Assembly: GCA_018806985.1 (NCBI GenBank)
Contig: JADANN010000437.1
Location: 2,196,501-2,260,500, forward strand
Length of the DNA stretch: 64,000 nucleotides
Reading direction: 5' to 3'
Source of the DNA: Angiostrongylus vasorum
Taxonomy: Eukaryota; Nematoda; Chromadorea; Rhabditida; Metastrongylidae
The notes under the pieces were generated by a model. The model worked only from the letters and a program-made list of their open reading frames with translations, did no database searches and was not told where the DNA came from. The translations under genes and the position numbers were made by a program. Shown here piece by piece: positions 1-11,630 of this stretch (its first letter is position 1; every line of letters begins with the position of its first letter).

Positions 1-620
1 ATTTGCCCTCATCACGGTAGAGATGGTGATTGCTTCAATTTGGCTACAGTATAGCTAATCTCTTGTAAAGTGTACGGTGACGAGTACGTTGGCGAAATTG
101 AAAGACAGCTCCGCGCCCGCGTAAAAGAGAACTTATTTGGGAAGCATAAAGTGTAACCAAATACTCCACTAAGCACGTAGGACAGAAGGGTATAACAGCG
201 AAGATTTCGAAGTAAAAGTGGCTATCCTCGCACAGGAATCTAAAACATCAGCGCGTGAGCTCTCAAGGCCTTTTGGATAAATCGGGAAAATTCTAAAGAT
301 GAACCGCAGGGTTGAGTGCCTTTTTATGACGCATGACTAACAGATATCTGAGACTGTTCTTTTAATCTGACAGGAGACATTCCTAATCCATGTGAACTCT
401 TCGTGCGTGGTCTTCTTCAACAAATGGAAGACCAATAAAAACGGAGAGTAACTTAAGAATTAATTGAAAATGAGCCTTAGCGGCTTTCAATTGAGGTCAT
501 GGAGCTACCTGGCTGACCAGCAGTCAACTTGAGCTTTTCAGGCCTTGAAGAAGGGGGGAATCCGCCGAAACGTCAGCTTTCGGGAAAGAATAGGTCGTAC
601 ATCTCGTGTTGCTAAGCAGG
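1..620 (+). mobile_element. 3' end of a decayed Penelope-like element (GIY-YIG tail plus terminal region)
   Basis: Around 70-130 the plus strand reads VYGDEYVGEIERQLRARVKE, which matches the YIGETGR.LRARVKEH part of the GIY-YIG nuclease of Penelope-like retroelements. Downstream (150-330) the sequence is related to 53110-53260. A hammerhead-like motif follows at 541-577. Stops and frameshifts break the frame, so it is a remnant running in from outside the window. Confidence 0.55.
541..577 (+). ncRNA. Hammerhead-ribozyme-like motif, degenerate
   Basis: TTGAAGA (core CTGANGA with C changed to T), a G-rich/CCGCC stem II, then GAAAC-GTC-AGC. It lies in the terminal region of the Penelope-like remnant. 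Probably inactive because of the core change. Confidence 0.35.
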
Positions 621-776
621 AGAACATTGAATATTTTATTACATCTCATCCGTTCTACTAGTATATAAAATGAGAAGAACTTAGCAATGAATGAGAAATT
701 TTATTCGACCTCATTCGATCAGCTTACGCCCACCAATCGGAATCATCGTGAGGACAACAGTGTCGAATTAAGTAAT

Positions 777-1010
777 AAAAAGGATCAAGCTTTCAGCGTT
801 GACCCATCCCTGAGAGATGAGCCATGCATTCGACTTCGTTAAGCATCGTTGGAGGGTAGCCTGCCGATGTATCGACCCAGTGATGCTGTCCTGCAAGACA
901 AGTCTGGTACCAGTTTGCCAACCCCGGAGAAATGGAGTTGGCCAGGGGGTACAAGGATCGATCCTATGTGTATTGTAGGGCGTTTCCGAGCACTGTACTA
1001 CACTCGCCCA
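777..1010 (-). repeat. SINE family A copy
   Basis: tRNA-derived short interspersed element. Read on the minus strand, the head carries a pol III B-box-like GGATCGATCC. The body includes the family blocks around CCAGACTTGTC and GAATGCATGGC, and the copy ends in the GATCCTTTT tail. It lacks part of the middle. Confidence 0.75.
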
Positions 1011-1404
1011 TGAATTAAGTAATATAAACACTCAGTGTAGATCAAATATACCTATGGCAGATCTAAATATACATAGCTATTGTCGTCTCCTCGCAAGAAT
1101 TGATCAAGTATGAAAGAGGAAAGTAAGAATACCTGCAGTCAGGATGGACCCCTATGGTACACCGTTTGTATTCTCTGAAGCGAACACACAGTCGTTCAAT
1201 ATCACTGAGTGGCGGGTGCAGAACGTAGCGGTCTGCATTTGCGTACTCTACAAGCGAACTGGCGCACTGCAGTGAGATAGCCTCCTCAAAAAGATCGCAC
1301 TGGTCCGACGTCGTTTTCGACGAGCAACCTGTAACTAATATTCTTTTCCTCTTTCTTACATTATAAATAATTCTCTTTTGCACACAGTGATTGTTAAAAT
1401 ATCA

Positions 1405-1800
1405 CGGAACGTCTTCACTGATACAACCATAATGATGCTGAGATATTTCCAAAACTCCGGACCGCAGGTGTCTGCGGTAGGGAACGTTCGCGCTATTACC
1501 CTTTCCGGTGAGCTCACGCGTTCACCACCACATGTGGGCCCTTCGTTTCGCTTATCTCAGCCAGTTTTCTATCTACCAGTGCCATCATCAGTCACCCGTC
1601 AATGGGATTGATAGAACTGATATATAGGCGGAACGAATGACCTGCATGATGTGGTGGTCAACGCGTTAGCCACCGGAAACGGTAATAGCACGTTCGTTCC
1701 CCACCGCAGACACCTGCGGTCCGCAGTTTTGCGAATATCTCAGCATCATTGTGTTTGTATCACATATAGTACGTTGCCGTTAAAAAATCGTAATAGGCAG
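1405..1800. repeat. Foldback element with tRNA-like arms (family C)
   Basis: Two arms of about 112 bp (1414-1528 and about 1650-1765) are inverted copies separated by about 120 bp. The right arm, read on the plus strand, begins TGGTGGTCAACGCGTTAGCC and carries CACGTTCGTTCCCC, resembling pol III A and B boxes. The same arm sequence recurs at 13.8, 16.7, 32.8-33.9, 39.7 and 48.9 kb. Confidence 0.7.
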
Positions 1801-2433
1801 CAACTAAAAAGTCACCATTGTGATCTCTTCATTGATTTTGACAGTTGTGCATTGAAAAGTGCGTAATACTTCTAAGTGGGCGCATGTATGGCAATGTGTG
1901 AAAGTTCTTTGCAATGCAATCATGGTTATTGGTTCGATCCTGCCCTTTGTTAATCAAGCGGTCGTTGCTTTCGATGTCGGCAAATTGGGACCACACTTGT
2001 TTGGGGTGGTGAGAACATTGAGTTGAAGCATCGGTAGGTCTTCGCAAGTACAAGCACTGTACAGACTAAATATGGCATCAATCATTTATTTTTTATGATG
2101 CTACGAATTTGGTTAGATGCATGGCGCTTCTATAGAAGATTGATTAGCGCTGGGTGCGTTATTCTTTTATTTACACTTTCTTGCTGTGAGATTTGATACG
2201 ATACCTCTCAGTGGAAAGCAGGAATACCTTGGAAAGGATGTTGGCTCTAGATTTTCTCCAAAGCATTCTTTTTGTTCTAAATTTGTCCAAAATTACGTTC
2301 TGCATTCAACGCGTTTGTGTACAACCAATCTGGCGTGCACGAAACTCTTCTTGTTCAATCGTCTTACTTCCCAAATACAAACATCGACGAGAAAAGGCGA
2401 AAATCGGTTATTTCTGGGATCCAAGGAAAAATC

Positions 2434-2607
2434 CATCTTATTTGCAAAGATATGTAGGTCCCGATTCTCGTTTGAATTACTAAAGCCACTAAGAGCCGTA
2501 AATTCTAAAATATGCTGTCGTCCACTGTGATTCCATTAGGGCGAATAGCCATGTTTCCCACTAGTCTGGGAGCTCAGTGGGACCTACACATCTTTGCAAA
2601 TAAGATG
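2434..2607. repeat. Inverted repeat with 29-bp arms
   Basis: CATCTTATTTGCAAAGATAT begins one arm (2434-2462) and its near-perfect reverse complement ends at 2607 (2580-2607), with about 117 bp between. It may be the ends of a small non-autonomous DNA element. No coding content is evident. Confidence 0.6.
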
Positions 2608-2609
2608 AG

Positions 2610-4179
2610 CTTAGAGGTATTTGTGGGTGGCTATGACGACGCACAATCGAGGGAGGTTCGCCGAAGCTGGGAATTTCCACATTTACAACCGTAACGTGAG
2701 TTAAGAATAGACCTACGCCATAAAGGATACCACCACACTACTCGTGTCCAACTTCTCATAATAGATAGTAGAAAGTGGTGTTGTAGAGAGGTGTAACGAC
2801 CTTTGTTTAACTGAGCGAGTTGTTACACGGCGTGGACAAGAGGTGGTCGTTCGAGTCATTCGATGGTTAACTACATTGCAGCTGATATGATAGCTACCCA
2901 TATGACAATGATGTGCGACAGAAAAAACAGTGTGGTAGGCAATGGGCTGTTTAATTGGCTGGCCCGACTTCTGTTTTTTGTGCGGATTGTATTTAACTCA
3001 GATTTGTTCCGTGCCCTCGAATAAGCGCGTTAGAAGGAAATTTGTTAGGGAAATATTCCTTAGTGAAACCACTTACCACTTCTATCAGAACGTATGAAGG
3101 AATGTGGGTTAAGTACGGTACCGATTGAGCTAGTGTGCCCCACATTCATGACAAACTCTTAAGAATCGAATACTTTTCAATTTCAATTTTTCATTAAAAC
3201 TCTCTTCCGTTGTTCTCAAAGTACAGAAAATTAAGACCACTTGAAATATCTTGGAATTGAAATTGAAGCCTCTAATTGACGATAGCGATATCTTAGCAAT
3301 CCAGCAAGCCGTAGATAAAAATAGTTCAGTGATGAGATCATGCTTGAGAAATCTTTTAGAGGCTCATAACTTACCTGGGAATAACACGAAAAGAAATAGA
3401 GCTAGCATCTCTTCAGAATGCGGCAGTCGTAAAAGCACTTTGTTTGAGTATGAGTGCAAGAGGTCAGGTCAACCACCGCCTAGGTACATAACATACTGGT
3501 CGAACAGATGACACACCACAAATCCGCTTTCTAGTCACACATCTTCGGTACGTCAAAATTTCAGCTATAACCGCCTGTACAGCTCACACCATCCTGGTAA
3601 TTGTGCTGGATGGAGTGCTTGCTCTGGGGCCAACTACCGTAGTTAATGCCACGACGATTGGTATACTAGTTCTGTCACAACTATGGTTATATACTGTACT
3701 ATGTACAAATGAGTCCACATCAAGCTTCCAGTTATTCGATGGAGACCATCCCCACAGAATCATCGATGGATAAAGAATGTGCCTGGCAAATGTCAAAAAA
3801 ACCAGCGTACGGTGTGGCACAAGGTCACGACGCATCATCGCAAGGCGCTCTTTCATGCGGTTCATCTTTGGATTTTCTGAATTTATCTAAGATGCTTCGA
3901 GACTTTTGCGCTCAGATGTTTTGCATTCCTGTGCGAGGATAATATCTTCTGCTTGAAAATGTCCTCCATTATGTCCTTGTGTCCTATCCATGCCTTGTGA
4001 TGGATTTCATTTCTGTAAGAGATTAGGTACCTCCTATCCGAACTCGTGCAATCCCCACCTTAACCGTTAGGGCAAATTACGCTCTTTGCGTTTCACATAG
4101 ACAGTTTTGAACTAGTTGAAGTCTTAGAATATTTGCAAATATTTCAATCACTGCTACCGGTTTCTTTAACCTAATCCTT
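2610..4179. other. Intergenic, no identifiable gene
   Basis: AT-rich sequence with several open frames shorter than 95 codons. None has splice context, start context or a recognisable family. One frame (3251-3511) looks mildly protein-like but has only a TTG start and no relatives I recognise. Confidence 0.5.
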
Positions 4180-4330
4180 TCTAAGCAGCAAACGAAAACC
4201 AAAATGTTCAAGCAATAGCCGAATCCGCACGTAGTGTTCGAAGACCTTCGTGGGAACATGGATGCGAGAAAAAGACTCGATTGCAAGAGCTCGGACCTCC
4301 GTAATGTGTGCTGTCAGAATGTGTAAAATA
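4180..4330 (+). repeat. Diverged family B repeat fragment
   Basis: Contains the family B body (CAAGCAATAGCCGAATCCGC through CATGGATGCGAG) also seen at 20.9 and 30.5 kb, strongly diverged. Confidence 0.4.
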
Positions 4331-4331
4331 A

Positions 4332-4608
4332 TAAAAGATAATGGATAAAGCTCTCGGCGTTGATCAATCCCTAAGGGATGCGCCATGCATTCGACTTCAT
4401 TGAGCAACGTTGGAAGTGATTGGATGCATATTTAGCCTGACTTGCGGTGGCCTACCGATGTATTGAGCCAGTGCCGCTATCCTCCCAGACAAGTCTGCTA
4501 CCAATTTGCCAACCACAGAGGGATGGAAGGCTTGGTGAGCCACTGGCGCTGGGATCGATCCCATGTGTGTGTCGCAGGGCGCCTCCGACCACTACGCCAC
4601 ACGCACCC
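4332..4608 (-). repeat. SINE family A copy, near full length
   Basis: Minus-strand copy with the head (GTGGCGTAGTGGTCGGAGGC, a pol III A-box form), the B-box GGATCGATCC, the body and the ATCCATTATCTTTT tail. Useful as a reference copy. Confidence 0.8.
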
Positions 4609-4785
4609 ACCTGTAAAATAAGACAATAAAATTCTACGACAATTGTGAAGGGTGCATGTTATTTTCGAATTAGTCTGTGAAGTTTCTTTATGCAGGAAAA
4701 AGAGAAAAGCCTTTGATTTTGCACGCCAACAGATTTTTTGTCGCGAACGCTTTCAACGTCTTCCTCGAAATAACAATAGGACAAA

Positions 4786-5037
4786 AAAATGAAGCTATCG
4801 ACATTGACCCATCATTAGGGATGTCACACATATTCGTAGTATCGTGCGGGTGATTGAAAGCATATTTGGCTTATTCACTAAATTGCGGGTCCCATCAATA
4901 TATCAAGTAAGTGTTTTTATTCCCCCCACAGCACTTTGCTACCTATTTGCCGATCGTGAAAGGATGGAGGAATTGGAGCGTAGCATCAACCCAAAGACCA
5001 CATATGTATGGTGACGTATTTCTAACCACTACATTAC
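4786..5037 (-). repeat. Degenerate SINE family A copy
   Basis: Recognisable body order with many changes (CGACATTGACCCATCATTAG and ATCAATATATCAAGTAAGTG). Oriented like the neighbouring copy at 4332-4608. Confidence 0.6.
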
Positions 5038-5599
5038 TTGAATCTCTTCCATGAAATTTGGCGCAACTAGTAAATGTCGTAATTCATCAAGTAACTTAAA
5101 TCTCTGCCACCCAAAATGCTCAAGTGACAACGGAAAAGGCGCACTTTACTCTTTTACTCACTTTTACAATAACATCCTCCAATGGTTAACTACCTCAGTG
5201 TAAGTGGTATCTGTTATTGGATGTTAGAATATGCTGTATAACCGAAATTTCTCCTCCAGCAGGTTGATATAAGTTGAAAGGGTGTTCACTATATCTCCAT
5301 CTTGAAGCTCAGTCAGAAGTAACCTAGATCATGGCCAACGGCTGTGAGCAGCACGAAGCTATCTTCTTATCTTCTTGCGAAAATCAATGAAGAAAAGCCA
5401 TTGTGGCAAAAGTGTGATTTTTTGTTCCCCTGGATTAAGCGAGCTGAGCCAACTGAGCTTCAGTGAGCAAAGAGGTCTGATGTTTACTGGTGCCGGTTCC
5501 AGCTAATCACAGCTAATCAGTGCTCAACGGGACAACGGGTAATATGCGTAGTACAGCAACATGTTTTGCTATTCGTAGGTTTCATGCTACAAAAAATAA

Positions 5600-5730
5600 A
5601 TATAGGGGCAGAATTTGTTTATCGATCAGCGCCATCACCAATCACCCGTCAACGGGATTGATGTAGGCGCCCAAATCGGCAACGAACCCAGTTCAGTATC
5701 ATTGTGGTTGTTTCACACTACCTGTTTATT
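5600..5730. repeat. Family C fragment
   Basis: Holds CCATCACCAATCACCCGTCA and the block leading to CGGCAACGAACCCAGTT, shared with the foldback copies at 32.9 and 33.2 kb. Confidence 0.5.
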
Positions 5731-6103
5731 TTCCTATGTAAACCTATAATTACATGTCCGTGATTTTCGACATCCTACGAAATTTTGCCTATATCGTAAT
5801 CCATTTTTTGGCGGAGAACAGCATTAGATTGTTTCGTGGTATTTTTTTCCACGCTATTCCCGTGAATTTTTCACAGCGTACCGTAATTCACGGTGAGGTA
5901 ACGTTCGCTAATATATGGAATTCCCATGTCATTACAGGAGACAGGGATGGTAATGTAATCGTATTTACTTACGCCTCCCTGTGAATAATCATCAGATCGG
6001 AGCCATTGTATAGCATCACAACAAGAATCTTGTATTACAGCTGGTATCTTTCTTGTTCGAACCACAATATCAAACGTTTCTTTATTTTTTTTACTTATAT
6101 AAA

Positions 6104-6370
6104 CTGCGTATAGCACAGTGGTCGGAGGCGCTCTGTAACACACATGGGATCGATCCCCGACGCTAAGGCTCACCAAGCACTCCGTCCCTCCAGGGTCGAC
6201 AACTTGATACCAGAGTTGTCTGAGAGGATAGCAGCACTGGCTCGATACATTGGTACCGCGAAGGTCATATATGCATCCCATCACCTCCAACGATACTTAA
6301 TGAAGTCGAATACATGGCGCACCCCTCAAGGATTGATCAGCGTCGACAGCTTTATCCTTTTTTATCCTTT
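6104..6370 (+). repeat. SINE family A copy, full length
   Basis: Plus-strand copy. A-box TAGCACAGTGG, B-box GGATCGATCC, body ending GACAGC, and tail TTTATCCTTTTTTATCCTTT. The tail is a short pentamer-like repeat, typical of this family. Confidence 0.8.
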
Positions 6371-6390
6371 GTGACCCGAGATCGGATAAT

Positions 6391-6560
6391 GTGCACACCC
6401 ACTTCTTTTACACGCTTCGTTGTCTTGCATCCGTCATCCATGAAGCTCTTCTCGTATTTGTTCGTAGGTTCGGCTACCACTTTACAACTTTGTCTTCTGA
6501 ATGGATTTCGTCAAAGGCTGGCACACAAGATCCTCTCTGGAATCTTGGAATAGCTTTGCA
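6391..6560 (-). repeat. Family B repeat fragment
   Basis: Minus-strand match to the family B body (CGCATCCATCACTCACGAA region in related copies); here CATCCGTCATCCATGAAGCT. Confidence 0.45.
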
Positions 6561-6969
6561 TTCAACTCAACTCAACATCAACTGTTTACCACAGGCAGTC
6601 ATCCGGTTTTCTCAATCGAAGGTAGCTCTTGGCATGCAAATCTAGTAGCAGTTCGCCGATTCCGAATATATAGAAGACTTTTTCGGCCAAGCGCGCGGTG
6701 GAAATTGTTATCCGGGAACTTCAACCACTGCGCTTCTCATGTCCACACATCAGAATAAAAGAAAAGTATAAGAATTTCAAGAAGAAGAAGAATACTTAAA
6801 GCTGGAGGCTAAAAGTCTCCAGACCGTTTGACAGGACATCATACAGTCAAGTTTTTTCTTAAATGGCATCCGTATCTTATCGAGTTCTGGTTCACATTCG
6901 TTTCTTTCTATCACAAGATTTATTTCCCATGTTTCCTTACATATTATTTTTTTATTATATGATTCTTGA

Positions 6970-7243
6970 GGGATAAAGCCTAAAGCTCCTGGTGTCGATT
7001 ACTTCCTGAAGGGATGCGCCATGCATTCCCACTTCATCAAGCACTGTTAGTGGGGACGGACTAAATGCATATAGCGTTTACAATGAATTGCAGTAGTCTA
7101 CCGATGTATTAAGTAAATGCTGTTATCTTCCCAGACAGATCTGGGGTCAATTATAGAAAGCTTGGTCAACCTGGAGCATTCAGTGGAACACGAGACTATG
7201 TGTGTGTTGTAGAGCACGTCTAACCATTGCGTTATAAGCGCCC
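6970..7243 (-). repeat. SINE family A copy
   Basis: Minus-strand copy with all family blocks, from the GGGATAAAGCC tail end to the head at GGGCGCTTATAACGCAATGG. Confidence 0.7.
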
Positions 7244-7753
7244 TAATATGAATCTTAGGATACATACTGTATTTAACATAAGAAAAAAATACTTCGAATA
7301 AAAGTCGACGGAGCAGCGGACGGTGAGCATAAGCTGGACCATGTTCTACCAGGTCTATACAAATGTCCCTATGTCGAAGCTCTCATTTTTACTACCTGTA
7401 TCAGCTGTATTTTTACTACATGGTAAAAAAATATATTAACAACAGGAAGAATCTCGACTATTGTTGTTCTAATGAAAACGGAAATGAAAAGTGAGTAAAA
7501 CAAAGTTTCATTAAAAAAACAGTTTACTGCTGAAGGAATAGCACTCCCAACCTCTATTATATCTACTAAGCGTCCGGGTAGCAGAACGATTAAAGACGTC
7601 GTGTAATGCACAAGTAGTCGTTAGTTTGATCTCGCGCTCTGAGCAAACTAAGTACATCATCCTTCGGTAAATACATACAAGACTTATCTGGGAGAATAAA
7701 AACACTCATTTGATATCTCGCTAGGCCACCGAAAGTTATCATCTTTAGTCAAA

Positions 7754-7842
7754 CATTCATCACATCTACAATTCCGGATGAGGTCGAATGCACTGCACAC
7801 CCCCTAAAGGGTTGATCAACGCCAGAATCTTTCTTCTTTATC
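7754..7842 (+). repeat. SINE family A, 3' fragment
   Basis: Only the last third of the family (GAGGTCGAATGCACTGCACA through GATCAACGCC and the TTTATC tail) is present. Confidence 0.6.
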
Positions 7843-8445
7843 AGCTATAGTCTTATTAGTCCATGAGTGATTAGAGCATGTGCTAGTAACTAGTAGAATC
7901 TCAATTCATCCCCTTGAGCACCAAGGTTGTACGCTGGGCTTCAGTCATTCCTAGTAACAAATGCATGGCATTTTTGATGCCATGCTTTTTACTTCTACTT
8001 TTAAGCGACATTTCTGTTCATAACGCGGCCAAAAAGAGATAAAACGTTTTCCGCATTAAGCAACGCCAATGAGGTTCGGAATCATATTTGACTGCAAATG
8101 GATTAGTGTTGTAATATCGTCCTCGCGCGGTCCGGCCAACTAATCGCACCGTTCGCTACCATCACAGAAATCGCCATCGTCTTGGAAGAATTGAATCGAG
8201 TTCAAATGATGTTGCAGCCGATGCCACATACCATCTCCACCTTCTTTGATGACGTTTGTATGATAACGAAATAAATGGAAGATGTAGTAGAACCCACACA
8301 CCATATAAAGGCCAATCATACAAGTGGAATTCGGTGTCATCCACAAAATTTTTGTGGTGAACCTCCATTCTACCTCTTTAATATCTTACTGGATGCAGAG
8401 GACTAACTGATCAGTGGATCAGTGTTCGTTTAATTCGTGGACAAT

Positions 8446-8935
8446 TCAACAATGGAATGACCAATGTGTTTGAGATGGAGGTCTTTGTAGTGGTGGCTGC
8501 GATCGATTCACCCGTGTTGTAGTGAATGTTGCTTCCCCCACTATTTTGTGGTATAACCACAAGATTGCTGAAAAGTTGAGCAAGACTCTGTACCTCAACT
8601 GAGCTCCGAATCGAACATTACAGTTTCCTGGGGGCTCACGTGTTATCCACTGCACCATCGAGGCTCTTGTTTTGCCTTTCTCTCAGCCAATATTTTATCG
8701 TAACGGTGCTACTATACCCGTCAATGGGGAAATGTTCTGTAGAGCACTGGTCGGGTTTTAACCCAGTTAAGCTGAAGTATCAGTTGAATTCACAATGTTT
8801 CAACTTTTACTTACTACCCACTTTCTCCACCTAGCTTAGAGAAACGCAAAGCAAGAGCTGCAGTGGTGCAATGAGTAACACCTGAGTCCCCCGGAACGAG
8901 TAATCGCGAGTTCAATCTGGCCTAGCGTCTAACTT
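8446..8935. repeat. tRNA-like repeat cluster related to family C
   Basis: On the minus strand near 8680-8600 a head GATGGTGCAGTGGATAACAC with TGTTCGATTCGGAG resembles pol III A and B boxes. On the plus strand near 8858-8930 the head GTGGTGCAATGAGTAACACC with GCGAGTTCAATCTGG repeats the arrangement in opposite orientation. No intact tRNA cloverleaf can be drawn. Confidence 0.45.
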
Positions 8936-8939
8936 TTGC

Positions 8940-11090
8940 AAATATCTCAGTATCATAGTGGTTGTACAGATTGTGATTTCTACGACATTACAACTGATAC
9001 TGATCTGTAAGCTATGGTTGGCAAATGAACTCGCGACGCAGGTAAATTAGTGAGGGTGCTGGAAACCGGCTTGATCCTTTGAATAAAGTTCCACACAGTG
9101 TTGAGCTGTTTGCTTGAATTAATTCGTATGTGCTCCCTCTTTGTCTAACGGATCTCGTAATTGTTGCTTTCACAGCGTAAACCTCAAAGTTGGGCAATTA
9201 AACCGTTCATAACAATAATAATATAATAGCAATGATATCACAATAACGAAACAGTACAAGCGACGAGACGATAATAGAACCAATAGATTCGGATAATATA
9301 GTGGCCGAGAAGTTACCTTCAGATAAGAGACAAACTCCGCCATAGCCTAGTGGAATAGCATGAGAAACAAATATCACATAAATAACACTTTTGCCAAGAA
9401 AGGCAACCAGCAAGTGGTAGCGCGGGAACAAATGGGACCAAATGGCTGGTAGCAAAAGATGCTCCTATTGTAGAATGGCAAAGTAACATGAGGAGTAGTG
9501 CCACTTAGGATACAACAACGGTGCAATGAGACTAATAAAGTAGGATAGCTACATAGGATCGAAATAGCCTTAACGCATCGGTGATTACCAGAATAGTAAT
9601 AAACGTGTCGTACAATAGTAATTAATACTGCTTATCCCTATGGAGATCCCAACCATTGAAGTCTACAACGTGAGGTGAAGAAGAATGTTAAGACTAACAC
9701 AGTATTCAAGGGAATGTAGGTTTTAACATGCAAAGAAACTACAGTTTCTCTCAATCATTAGTTTTCCATGTGTGATATTGCAAAGACACATACGATTTAT
9801 GGTGGTAAACTTTACCATTAGAGAAGGTTAGTAGCTACACGAGGTCCCCTACAATGAAGTACAGTAACATTACTCCACCACGAAAGTAGAACAGAGATCC
9901 TGAGTAGGAGGAACGCCGAGGTGTGAGCTTCACCAGAAAACCGCCTCACTATCCCTATTATCATGACCTACTATCTATTATCATTATTAAAACCAGTTAT
10001 CTCATACTACCTCGGATGTGGACAGACGATGCACGGCTGCTGAGCTCAAGATCGCCCTCGTATACTACTGTTGTCGCAGCAAATGCTTTGCAAAAGCGTT
10101 AACAATATTCTACTCTATCTAATAATAATGCATATCTTCCTGCCCAACTTCTGTAGTTGTTGCCTTAGGTAACAAACAACAGCAGATACATTCTGTTTAC
10201 AGTGAAGGACCTGCTATCGTTGTTGTCGTTGTCGCATATGCGTTAGGACAAATCTAAATATGCAGTGACCACTATCGCAAGGCACATGGAAAGAAGTTAC
10301 TTTAGGCAATATTGTGTTCTATTCAAACATTTCTATTGTTCGTTTTGTTGATAGTTTTAGCTAGAATATGACACCTACGAACCGGTGACATAGTTGAAGG
10401 CACAATGCGGTGTACAGAAACCACAAAATCACCGAAACTCCACAAGAGTTAGATTATTTATATGGAACCAATGTAATTGAATGGGAAAAGAATGAAATAA
10501 AGTAAATGGACCAGAAACTGTAGACGGTAAACCGGATGTCAAGCCTTACCACCGTTCTGAAGGGAACCTGGTCACAAGGGGCAGGGAACTTCTACCCCAT
10601 TCACAAATTTTGGTGAATGTCTATAGTAAGACATCAGAAAGTCTGCTGTGGCCATTTGAAAGACTTCTGAAGAGAGAAAAAAGTTGAAAGATGAAGGAAA
10701 AACTCATCACCGTCCATGGGATTACCAGTGGGATGGAAACTGTGCTAGGGTTCTCAATAATTGTGAAGTTGGGCCTACCAGATTTCTAACTACACGTTTT
10801 TAATTATGTTAGACTCATCTGAAGTCGTCATTTTAGAACATATATTATCACACATATAGCAAACACAAAAAAGCACGACAAACATTCCGTAAGAACGGAA
10901 AAGCAAAGCAAATGCCAACAAGAATTCGCTGGTTAAGTCTTGGTCTTATTTAGCTCGCCTTCTATTCGAAGATTACTTTCATAGCTTTTAGACGAAATAA
11001 CACAAAAGCAATGGTGATTTCAAATCAAACAATATAGGAACCTTATTCATAATACTACCCTGGTCTCCATCAGAAGCCCTAGGATGCAGC
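8940..11090. other. Intergenic region downstream of the UEV-like gene, no identifiable gene
   Basis: About 2.1 kb of AT-rich sequence. The longest open frames are about 80 codons, hydrophobic and without splice or start context. Part of it presumably holds the 3' UTR of the UEV-like gene just below 11091. No clear AATAAA was identified. Confidence 0.5.
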
Positions 11091-11630
11091 TCAAAGAGCA
11101 TAACGCTGAGTCCAGATCCGAGCCATCTTGTTGAATTCGGCACGATTCTCTCGATATTTCTTGCTGATGGACGCGACGAAAGGTGTGTCTGGATTGCATC
11201 TGTAGAACAAAGACATTAGTACCGATCTCACTGTACAAATTGACATCTTTGACTCCCACCAGTTTATCAAAGCGCTCAATGGGAACTCTCCTTCAGCGCT
11301 AACATTGCAGTGGTATATCCTTGTCAGAAACACCACCTTCGGTGGCATATTTGGATAGAATATTGTAAAATGAAGATTACAGAAGAACGTTCCACCTTCA
11401 TAGACTGTCCCTTCTGGTCCTTCCAATACTGCCGTCCATTGGAACAGATCATCTCTCCTAGGCGACATGAAGCAGCCAGGACGAGGATTTTTGCTTATGA
11501 ACCGCGCCTCATTCAGTAGCTTGTTAAATGCTTCTGGACGGCCTTCCGTGCCTAGACTTACCGATTTCGGCATCCAAGTCAGTGGTAACACTCCCATTTT
11601 ACGACGGATAACACGCTTTATCTTAATCAT
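11091..11630 (-). CDS. Ubiquitin E2 variant (UBC fold without catalytic Cys), UEV-3-like
   Basis: A single long reading frame covers a whole UBC domain and aligns without gaps to the UBE2D/LET-70 class of ubiquitin-conjugating enzymes. Recognisable blocks are YEGGTFFCNLHFTIFYPNMP, PPKVVFLTRIYH and a C-terminal MARIWTQRYAL that matches the canonical end. At the active site the family's HPN...G.ICLDIL reads HCN...GEFPLSAL, so the catalytic cysteine is proline and the HPN proline is cysteine. It therefore cannot form a ubiquitin thioester and should act as an E2 variant. It ends at TGA 11093-11091. The first ATG at 11630 may not be the true start: two coding exons upstream (13375-13215, 12216-12050) are phase-compatible and could join at an AG near 11624. 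C. elegans UEV-3, recalled as a dead E2 variant next to rab-5 acting with the PMK-3 p38 pathway, is the likely orthologue. The symbol is left blank because only the fold and position support it. Confidence 0.85.
   Translation of the reverse strand: MIKIKRVIRRKMGVLPLTWMPKSVSLGTEGRPEAFNKLLNEARFISKNPRPGCFMSPRRDDLFQWTAVLEGPEGTVYEGGTFFCNLHFTIFYPNMPPKVVFLTRIYHCNVSAEGEFPLSALINWWESKMSICTVRSVLMSLFYRCNPDTPFVASISKKYRENRAEFNKMARIWTQRYAL

Noticed and set aside
3251..3511. Plus-strand frame reading LELKLKPLIDDSDILAIQQA...
   Set aside because: Mildly protein-like but starts with TTG, lacks splice context and resembles no family I know.
11190..11225. Intron-like sequence GTGAGATCGG...TTCTACAG inside the UBC exon (minus strand)
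   Set aside because: It would be only 32 nt, and keeping it gives a gap-free alignment to UBE2D through this region.
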